From the NCBI GenBank assembly GCA_964550025.1, contig CAZJYI010000186.1:1-19679 (forward strand): a stretch of DNA of 19,679 bases, written 5' to 3'. The translations under genes were made by a program, and so were the position numbers. Positions 13,834 through 19,679 of this stretch are shown here, in pieces. Under the pieces are notes generated by a model, which worked only from the letters and a program-made list of their open reading frames with translations, did not search any database and had not been told where the DNA came from. Numbering within the stretch: position 1 is the stretch's first letter; every line of letters begins with the position of its first letter. The DNA comes from CAZJYI01 sp964550025 (GTDB taxonomy: Bacteria; Verrucomicrobiota; Kiritimatiellia; UBA8416; CAYOBW01).

Positions 13834-15114
13834 ATGAAGATGACGACATGCATTCTGACGGCAGGCCTCGTGGCCGGCACGGCTCTGGCGGCCGACAAGA
13901 AACCCTACAAGCGCCCCAAACCGAACTACGACGAGAGCAAGGTGCCCGAGTACACGCTCCCCGACCCGCTGGTACTGCAGGACGGCACGGCGGTGGAGGA
14001 CGCCGACACGTGGCGCAAGAAGCGCCGCCCCGAAGTCCTTGAGCTTTTTCGCAAACACATGTACGGCCGCGCACCACTGGGCCGCCCCAAAGCCATGACG
14101 TTTGAGGTGCTCGAAGAGGACGCCAAAGCCCTGGGCGGATTGGCCACCCGCCGGCAGGTGGCCGTCCGGCTGACCGGCAAGGCCAACGGCCCCACCCTCG
14201 AGCTTCTGCTCTACGTTCCGAACGAGCCTGCCGCGCCGGCGCCGGCCTTTCTGACGCTCAACTTCATGGGGAACCACTCGATCCACCCCGATCCTGCGAT
14301 CCGCCTGACAGGCTCGTGGCTGCGCGGGGGAAAGAAGGCGACGGACAAGTCGAGGGGAGAGCGCCGCAGCCGATGGCCCGTGGAGAAGATCGTCAAACGC
14401 GGGTACGCCCTTGCCACGATCTACTACGGGGACATCGACCCCGACTACCACGACGGTTTCAAGAATGGCGTGCACGCCGTCTTCGACAAACGCGCCACAG
14501 ACGGCAAACGGCCGCCCGACGCCTGGGCGAGCATCGCCACCTGGGGCTGGGGGCTAAGCCGCGGCCTGGACTACCTGCAGAGCGATAGACGCATCGACGG
14601 CAAGCGCGTCATTGTCATGGGGCACTCACGGCTGGGGAAAACCGCACTTTGGGCCGGAGCCGAGGACGAGCGCTTTGCGATCGTCATCTCCAACAACTCG
14701 GGCTGCGGCGGTGCGGCGCTGTCGCGGCGGTGCTTCGGCGAGACTGTCGGCGTCATCAACCACAGCTTCCCGCACTGGTTCTGCGAGAGCTTCAGGCAGT
14801 ACAACAGCAACGAGGGAGCGTTGCCGCTGGACCAGCACATGCTGGTTGCGCTGGCGGCGCCACGGCCCGTGTATGTCGCAAGCGCGGAGGGCGACCGGTG
14901 GGCCGACCCGCGCGGGGAGTTCCTGTCGTGCCTGCACGCAAGCCCCGTATACAAGCTGCTCGGAACAGCCGGCCTCCCGGCTACGGACATGCCCGAATCC
15001 GACAAGCCCGTGCACGGGACCATCGGCTATCACGTCCGCACGGGCAAGCACGACGTTAGAGACTTCGACTGGCAGCAGTACATGGACTTCGCGGACAAGA
15101 CGTGGGGCGAGTAG
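13834..15114 (+). CDS. CE15-like glucuronoyl esterase / acetylxylan esterase-type hydrolase
   Basis: This is a 426-residue secreted alpha/beta hydrolase. The signal peptide is MKMTTCILTAGLVAGTALA, then ADKK. The core matches CE15-type enzymes that cleave the ester between 4-O-methylglucuronate on xylan and lignin, often labelled acetylxylan esterases: RGYALATIYYGDIDPDYHDG, WGWGLSRGLDYL, GHSRLGKTALWAGA with nucleophile Ser265, NNSGCGG and a late YHVRTGKHD segment that could supply the histidine. His replaces Cys before the nucleophile (GHSR rather than the fungal GCSR), which I believe is common in bacterial members. ATG 13834 follows AAGGAGAG. It is probably an exported xylan/pectin side-chain esterase. 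A truncated homologue lies at 3-255. Confidence 0.8.
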   Translation: MKMTTCILTAGLVAGTALAADKKPYKRPKPNYDESKVPEYTLPDPLVLQDGTAVEDADTWRKKRRPEVLELFRKHMYGRAPLGRPKAMTFEVLEEDAKALGGLATRRQVAVRLTGKANGPTLELLLYVPNEPAAPAPAFLTLNFMGNHSIHPDPAIRLTGSWLRGGKKATDKSRGERRSRWPVEKIVKRGYALATIYYGDIDPDYHDGFKNGVHAVFDKRATDGKRPPDAWASIATWGWGLSRGLDYLQSDRRIDGKRVIVMGHSRLGKTALWAGAEDERFAIVISNNSGCGGAALSRRCFGETVGVINHSFPHWFCESFRQYNSNEGALPLDQHMLVALAAPRPVYVASAEGDRWADPRGEFLSCLHASPVYKLLGTAGLPATDMPESDKPVHGTIGYHVRTGKHDVRDFDWQQYMDFADKTWGE

Positions 15115-15122
15115 TAGCGCCC

Positions 15123-15166
15123 CGCTCCCGCGGAGCGAACAGTCCCGCCGGGGTCCACCCCGGCGG
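15123..15166. terminator. Two GC-rich hairpins between convergent genes
   Basis: A 6-bp stem with a 3-base loop (CGCTCC-CGC-GGAGCG, 15123-15137) is followed by a 9-bp stem with a 4-base loop (15145-15166, arms CCGCCGGGG and CCCCGGCGG). They lie in the 93-base gap where the esterase gene (plus) meets the metalloprotease gene (minus). No T-tract follows on either strand, so this is at best a weak or bidirectional hairpin terminator or RNA-stabilising structure. Confidence 0.4.
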
Positions 15167-15207
15167 AGCCCGGCGGAAACGGCCGGCCGGAGACGCGCGA
15201 GCAGGTT

Positions 15208-16947
15208 TCACCGCTTCAGCACGGGGTCGAACCAGACACCCCAGTCCGACGAGTTGCCGTCGCCCGCGTCTTCGACGACGAGCTTGAGTGTCTGTACCCC
15301 GGAGATGTCGGCGGAGAACGCCTGCTCCGCGGAATCCGCCACGCGCGGAGAGCGGTAGCACTCGCGGCCATCGCCCTTCACAACGAACACGACCGAACCC
15401 GGGTTGCCCTTCTGCAGACCGCAGGTTCCCTCGAGCGTCTTCCAGCGCGCGTCCAGCTCGAACACGTACTCCGACGGGGCGTGTGCGTAGAGTCCGTGCG
15501 CGTGGCGGCGCTGTCCGGACTCGAGTGCCGGACCTTCCCCGGCGTCGTTCCACTCAATGCGGTCGTACGACGGCCATAGCCAGGCGACTTTGGCCGCGGA
15601 CCAGCGCAGAGACGAGAGCGAGGCGGTCTTCTCTGTCTCCGGCACAGAGCTCGGAACGCGCAGCTCTTCCCAGCGTCGCAGACGCCGGTCGAAGATCCGT
15701 GCGCGCCGCAGCACGTCGTCGCGACCGTCCGCCAACGCAGCAAGGGCCGCGTCCATGCCGGCACGGTCGTTGGCCCGCCAGGCGGTCTCCGCCCTGATCA
15801 GGTGCACGTGCCGTCTCAACGTCTCGTAGGGAACACGTCCGTTCCGGTCCACGCGATAGAGGAAGTGGAAGGGGCGTTTCGCGCCGTTAGCGTGGTATAC
15901 CCAGAGACTCAAGTGGTAGTGGCCGGGGCGCGGATTGCCGATGGGGAAATTGAGCATTCCCCGTCGATCGGGGCGCGCCCCCCAGCTCAACGCGTCGTAG
16001 TCGCGATTGACCCCGGTGGGCATGGGGTCATTGTAGACCACCCCGCCGAACACGGGCGGCGTTCCCGACGCCTTGGCCGTCACGATCAAGCCTCCGTCAA
16101 CCTGCCGGAACGACAGTACTTCCAACTTGCAGACGGGGGGAGCGTCGCGCTCCATGTCGGATTGGCGGAACAGAGGATGTGTCGCGAGAGCCAGCGCATG
16201 CGGCGCCGTGAGAAACGACCCCTTGTCGGCTCCGGCCCGCTCCTGGCGATAGGTATAGTTCCCGGCGCCCATCAGTGCCGTGCCGAACCGCATGTTGTCG
16301 GCCGGCTGCTCCTTGTTGTGCGGCAACCCGAAGGAGTGACCAAGCTCGTGGGCCACGCCGCCGATCTGGATGACATTGTAGCGACTGGTCGACTGACGCA
16401 ACCCACGGTCGACGACGTACCCCGTGTGATTGGTGAAATTGAGGGGGTCGAGGATCCTGTAGTCGGTGACCAACGCGATGCCGCTCAAGTGGTCGCCACT
16501 GCCCGAGTAAGGAGCGGAAGGGGTGATGCGATGACCGCCTTCCTCCCATATGCAGTTCTGGAAAACCAGCGTGTGCTCGCGGTTCATGTCGATCCCGCGA
16601 GCGGCAAGCACGGCCCGAACGGTCTCGCGGACCTCGCGGCCGGTGGGCCCCTTCGACTTGCTGTAGGACTTGTCGGACTGCGCGAAATGGATGACGAGCT
16701 TGCCGTCCGCGGCGCGCTCGATGCCGAACGTCATCGGGCCGTAGCCGTTGCGCTGCATTTCCTCGCTGTAGAACGCCTGCACATCGGTCACGATGCGGTC
16801 GATGCGGTCGCGGAAGGCGGGCTGCGGCGTGCGGCCGGCCGGGTTGAAATAGGCGACGTGCAGGACCCGCCCCGACGGTTCTTCGGCCCGGGCCAAGCCC
16901 GGGCCGAGAACCAGCATCACGCCGAATAGAAGTCTCTGCGCGGTCAT
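15208..16947 (-). CDS. Secreted metzincin-type metalloprotease with NPCBM domain
   Basis: This 579-residue protein has a signal peptide (MTAQRLLFGVMLVLGPGLARA). The peptidase domain carries the zinc motif HELGHSFGLPH (His200, Glu201, His204, His210), followed by a likely Met-turn at ALMGAGNY (Met226), as in metzincins. Residues ~265-370 look like a beta-sandwich module. The C-terminal ~150 residues match an NPCBM carbohydrate-binding domain (SYDRIEWND, RRHAHGLYAHAPSEYVFELD, LKLVVEDAGDGNSSDWGVW). It may cleave glycoproteins or peptides attached to glycans outside the cell. It follows the 59-residue membrane protein by 16 nt, so it is probably the fourth gene of the rhaA operon. No strong ribosome-binding site is seen before ATG 16947. 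Confidence 0.82.
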   Translation of the reverse strand: MTAQRLLFGVMLVLGPGLARAEEPSGRVLHVAYFNPAGRTPQPAFRDRIDRIVTDVQAFYSEEMQRNGYGPMTFGIERAADGKLVIHFAQSDKSYSKSKGPTGREVRETVRAVLAARGIDMNREHTLVFQNCIWEEGGHRITPSAPYSGSGDHLSGIALVTDYRILDPLNFTNHTGYVVDRGLRQSTSRYNVIQIGGVAHELGHSFGLPHNKEQPADNMRFGTALMGAGNYTYRQERAGADKGSFLTAPHALALATHPLFRQSDMERDAPPVCKLEVLSFRQVDGGLIVTAKASGTPPVFGGVVYNDPMPTGVNRDYDALSWGARPDRRGMLNFPIGNPRPGHYHLSLWVYHANGAKRPFHFLYRVDRNGRVPYETLRRHVHLIRAETAWRANDRAGMDAALAALADGRDDVLRRARIFDRRLRRWEELRVPSSVPETEKTASLSSLRWSAAKVAWLWPSYDRIEWNDAGEGPALESGQRRHAHGLYAHAPSEYVFELDARWKTLEGTCGLQKGNPGSVVFVVKGDGRECYRSPRVADSAEQAFSADISGVQTLKLVVEDAGDGNSSDWGVWFDPVLKR

Positions 16948-16963
16948 ACCGACCCGGAGCGGC

Positions 16964-17143
16964 CTACTCGCGTTCCCACATCCACAGCGGGGTCGCCACG
17001 AACCAGAGGATCGTGGCGATGAGCATCACGAGCTTCACGCGGTCGAGGTCCATCCTGCCCGCCAGGAAAAGGACCGACGGAACCAGCAGTACCACGAGCG
17101 ACGCCAGGGAGACAATTTGTGCCAGGCGCTTGGTTATGGTCAT
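16964..17143 (-). CDS. 59-residue two-helix membrane protein
   Basis: This short gene has ATG 17143-17141 behind a GAGGAGG site and ends at TAG 16964-16966. The product has two hydrophobic helices, about residues 11-28 (SLASLVVLLVPSVLFLAG) and 33-54 (KLVMLIATILWFVATPLWMW), joined by a short charged loop (RMDLDR). No family is recognised. Its ATG overlaps the TGA of the permease (ATGA, 17140-17143), a typical sign of translational coupling and matched stoichiometry. It may be a small accessory subunit of that permease. The shared operon supports this, but no motif proves it. Confidence 0.75.
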   Translation of the reverse strand: MTITKRLAQIVSLASLVVLLVPSVLFLAGRMDLDRVKLVMLIATILWFVATPLWMWERE

Positions 17144-18618
17144 GATGCCACCTCCTCAACCACGGTGCCGTGGACTTTCTTCTGGTAGATCTTACTGAGG
17201 ACAACATACAGCACGGCCGCCACGAACCAGCCGGGGAGGCTGACGAAGAAGATCTGCACGCCTGCGAACTTCACCAGCGCCACGCAGGTGCCGAACGTGA
17301 GGAACCACGTCAGTCCGGCCGCCCAGTTAAACCACTGGCCGCTCAATTCCGCGTACCGGCTCTGGAGACCGAACTTCTCGATCAGCCAGTAGTCGACGAA
17401 GATGACAGCGCCCATCGGCATCAGGATCATTCCATAGATGGCCACGAAATCGAGCAGCTTCATTGCCAGCGCAGGGAACACGGCCGCCGCGGTGGCGATG
17501 GCGCCGGTCACCAGCGTCACTGCAAACCGCGACTTCTTGGGCATCACGGCCTGAAAGGCGAGTCCCGCCCGGTAGATGGTGGGGTTTGCCGTCGTCCATC
17601 CAGCGATAAGGACACAGATCAGTCCCGCCAGACCGCACGCGCCATAGGCCAGCGGCCCCGGCAGAGGCGCCGGGAGGTTCCCGGCCTCGGCCGCCGCCTT
17701 GATGGCCTCGGGCGACACCATACCGGCCGCATGAAGTTGAAACGCGAACAGCATCGAGGCCGAGATCCACGCCATGTAGTGGCCGACGTACATGCCGGCC
17801 CCCGACGCGACGCCGTACCATGACTTGCGGGCGAAGCGGAACACGGAGAGGTCCGACATGCCCACGTGCATCGCCATGTTACAGAACCAGGCGAAGAACA
17901 TGACGTGCCAGAAGGTGAACTTGATCTTGCCCGGAAGCGGCTCGCCCCCGCGCCAGATGACTTCGTCCATCAGTTTCCAGAGGTCTCCGGCCGACCCGAT
18001 CTTGGCACCGGTGGCGTCGATGAACTGCCGCAGGGCGATCAACCCGAACGCCAGGAACACCAGCACCATCCATGGCGCCGCAACGTTGGCAAACTTGGAA
18101 ACGGTCTTGTACCCGTAGGCGGCCACGACCGAGATCAGGGAACCGACAGCCAGCACGGCCAGCACCCACTCCACGCTGTTGGGCAGCCAATCCCCGAACC
18201 CGGGCATGGGGAACTTGATGTACACGCCGACAGCCGTGGCCGACACGGTAATCATGGCCCCGGCCAGGAAGCAGAACGCTACCCCGTTGGCCAGGTTGTA
18301 GAGCAGCACCAGGTATTTCCCGCAGATCTTCTCGAGCTGGTAGTAGAGCGTCAGTCTCGCGCGCACCGCGATCGGTGCGCAGAGGAACATCCAGCTCAGG
18401 ACGGCCAGGGCGTTGCCCAGCAGCAGTCCAACCACCACGCTGACGGCACTGACACCGCAAGCCACGAACAGCGGGCCGATCATCAGTTCCGTGCCGGCGC
18501 AGTGTTCGCCCGCGTACATCCCGATGAAGCTCTTGAAGCCTAGCCGGGCCTTCTCGGGCACGGGTTCGCGCTCGAACTCGTCTTTCGAGTGCGCGTATGA
18601 TTCCTGTTCTTCGGTCAT
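17140..18618 (-). CDS. NCS1-like permease in rhamnose operon
   Basis: This 492-residue integral membrane protein has about twelve hydrophobic segments. A short acidic N-terminus precedes FKSFIGMYAGEHCAGTELMIG. The layout, for example WMFLCAPIAVRARLTLYYQL early and DYWLIEKFGL late, resembles the NCS1 nucleobase/cation symporter (cytosine/purine permease) family. The placement, 11 nt after rhaA with its GGAGGAG site running into the rhaA stop, argues that its physiological substrate is L-rhamnose or a related sugar rather than a nucleobase. That is an inference. A general APC-superfamily amino-acid or sugar transporter is the alternative. Its last bases overlap the start of the small membrane-protein gene. 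Confidence 0.75.
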   Translation of the reverse strand: MTEEQESYAHSKDEFEREPVPEKARLGFKSFIGMYAGEHCAGTELMIGPLFVACGVSAVSVVVGLLLGNALAVLSWMFLCAPIAVRARLTLYYQLEKICGKYLVLLYNLANGVAFCFLAGAMITVSATAVGVYIKFPMPGFGDWLPNSVEWVLAVLAVGSLISVVAAYGYKTVSKFANVAAPWMVLVFLAFGLIALRQFIDATGAKIGSAGDLWKLMDEVIWRGGEPLPGKIKFTFWHVMFFAWFCNMAMHVGMSDLSVFRFARKSWYGVASGAGMYVGHYMAWISASMLFAFQLHAAGMVSPEAIKAAAEAGNLPAPLPGPLAYGACGLAGLICVLIAGWTTANPTIYRAGLAFQAVMPKKSRFAVTLVTGAIATAAAVFPALAMKLLDFVAIYGMILMPMGAVIFVDYWLIEKFGLQSRYAELSGQWFNWAAGLTWFLTFGTCVALVKFAGVQIFFVSLPGWFVAAVLYVVLSKIYQKKVHGTVVEEVAS

Positions 18619-18629
18619 TCGGTCTCCTC

Positions 18630-19679
18630 CTACCGCTTGCTCAACACATCCGCTTCATACTGCTTGACGGCATCCAACCATGCCGTGCCGACCGGAACGC
18701 CCTGCTTGAGGCAGTAGTAGTCCCATACGGACCCCCACGGCAACGACTTCAGTTCCTCCTGCAAAGCCAGGCGCGAGGTGAGATCGCCCGTCGCCTCGAC
18801 CATCTGCATCTTGTCCGCGGGCTCGAGCATGGCCATCAGCAGCGACTTGAGCATATTGCGCGTACCGATCACCCACGCGGCAATCCGGTTGATGCTGGCA
18901 TCGAAGAAGTCCAGCCCGATGTGGACGCGGTCCAGGTAGCCGTTGGACACGATCTCGTGTCCAATGGCCTGCAGCTCGTCGGTCAGCGTCACGACGTGAT
19001 CGCTGTCCCAGCGCACGCCACGGCTGACGTGCAGGAGAATCTCGTCCACGAAAGCGAGGACGGACGAGATCTTGTCGGATATGACCTCGGTCGGATGGAA
19101 ATGGCCGGCGTCCAGGCAGAGCAGTTTGCCTTTGCTGACGGCGTACCCCATGTAGAACTCGTGCGAACCGACGACGTAGCTCTCGGAGCCGATGCCGAAC
19201 AGCTTGCACTCCACGGCATCCAGGTTGTGCGCCGGATCGAGTTCTTCGGCGAAGACGGCGTCGAGCGCCGCCAGCAGCCGTTCGCGCGGCGTCTTGCGAT
19301 CGACGGGGGTGTCCTTGTAACCGTCGGGAATCCAGACGTTCGTCACGCAGGGCGTGCCGAGCGCCTTACCGATGTCCGCACCGATGCGGCGGCAGACCGC
19401 GCCGTGCTCGATCCAGTACTGGCGGATGGCGTCGTCGGGGTGCGCAAGGGTCAACCCGTCATCGGCCTTGGGATGCGAGAAGAAGCTCGGGTTGAAATCC
19501 ATGCCGATGCCCTGCTCCCCGGCCCAGTCGATCCAACGCGAAAAATGCTCGGTCGTCAGCGCGTTGCGCTCGACACGCTCACCGCCGGTCTCCGCGTAGA
19601 TAGCGTGGAGATTCAGGCGGTGTTTGCCGGGCAGAAGGCTGTAGGCCTTCTCCAAGTCCGTGCGCAGCTCGTCGGCCGT
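18630..19679 (-). CDS. rhaA: L-rhamnose isomerase, 5' end outside window
   Basis: L-rhamnose isomerase converts L-rhamnose to L-rhamnulose in the cytoplasm, the first step of rhamnose catabolism, using divalent metal ions. The visible ~349 residues match E. coli RhaA nearly block for block: KHRLNLHAIYAETGG, DFNPSFFSHP, VTNVWIPDGYKD, DAVECKLFGIGSESY, CLDAGHFHPTEVISDKIS, VRWDSDHVV and HIGLDFFDASINRIAAW, then an end in QYEADVLSKR. The metal- and sugar-binding segments are all present. The frame stays open to the last base (TADELRTDLEKA), and comparison with the ~419-residue E. coli enzyme suggests about 70 N-terminal residues lie beyond the edge. It is the most upstream gene seen in the operon with the permease. 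Confidence 0.96.
   Translation of the reverse strand, partial: TADELRTDLEKAYSLLPGKHRLNLHAIYAETGGERVERNALTTEHFSRWIDWAGEQGIGMDFNPSFFSHPKADDGLTLAHPDDAIRQYWIEHGAVCRRIGADIGKALGTPCVTNVWIPDGYKDTPVDRKTPRERLLAALDAVFAEELDPAHNLDAVECKLFGIGSESYVVGSHEFYMGYAVSKGKLLCLDAGHFHPTEVISDKISSVLAFVDEILLHVSRGVRWDSDHVVTLTDELQAIGHEIVSNGYLDRVHIGLDFFDASINRIAAWVIGTRNMLKSLLMAMLEPADKMQMVEATGDLTSRLALQEELKSLPWGSVWDYYCLKQGVPVGTAWLDAVKQYEADVLSKR

Noticed and set aside
12551..14077. Minus-strand open frame of about 508 codons across the membrane/nuclease pair
   Set aside because: Shadow of three plus-strand genes with clear starts, ribosome-binding sites and motifs.
15145..15166. Classical rho-independent terminator
   Set aside because: The stem is strong but no run of T follows on either strand, so I list it only as a hairpin of uncertain function.

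Overview
The window looks like a chromosomal segment from a high-GC, saccharolytic bacterium of the PVC superphylum. Kiritimatiellota is my best guess, with Lentisphaerota or Planctomycetota possible. This rests on gene content: a DUF4091 protein, a CBM-plus-TIM-barrel hydrolase, a CE15-type esterase, coiled-coil/LamG/C-type-lectin architecture, NPCBM and an L-rhamnose operon. There is no rRNA, tRNA, CRISPR array, transposase or phage gene, and no gene-free stretch longer than about 300 bases.

Left part (1-6000). A truncated relative of the CE15-like esterase at 13834-15114 lies at the left edge. It is followed on the minus strand by a GNAT acetyltransferase (338-853), a DUF4091 protein (1007-2629), a secreted protein with EF-hand-like loops (3836 leftwards) and a secreted TIM-barrel glycoside hydrolase-like protein (3886-5997). 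The secreted EF-hand-like protein is the most interesting object. Its apparent TGA stop (2781-2783) is followed in the same frame by 47 protein-like codons ending at TAG (2637-2639). A strong stem-loop of bacterial SECIS geometry starts 13 nt after the TGA. I read it as a probable selenoprotein with a Sec-Gly-Gly-Leu-Cys motif.

Middle part (6000-11650, minus strand). It holds a small lipoprotein, an aspartokinase of the divergent type known from ectoine clusters (no ectoine genes here), a secreted coiled-coil/LamG/C-type-lectin protein, and a translationally coupled M24 aminopeptidase and metallo-beta-lactamase-fold hydrolase.

Right-middle part (11650-15114, plus strand). A multi-pass membrane protein with a C-terminal SAF-like domain is followed one base later by a HEAT-repeat/zinc-ribbon/PD-(D/E)XK-like nuclease. 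This uncharacterised pair could be a defence or DNA-processing module. The full-length CE15-like esterase follows.

Right part (15208-19679, minus strand). A compact operon runs rhaA (5' end outside the window), an NCS1-like permease, a 59-residue two-helix membrane protein whose ATG overlaps the permease stop, and a secreted metzincin-type metalloprotease with an NPCBM domain. The arrangement suggests uptake and isomerisation of L-rhamnose from plant or algal polysaccharides, with the neighbouring secreted enzymes working on the polymers. Two copies of an imperfect inverted-repeat element (902-966 and 5858-5971) lie between genes; the second runs into the 5' end of the hydrolase gene.
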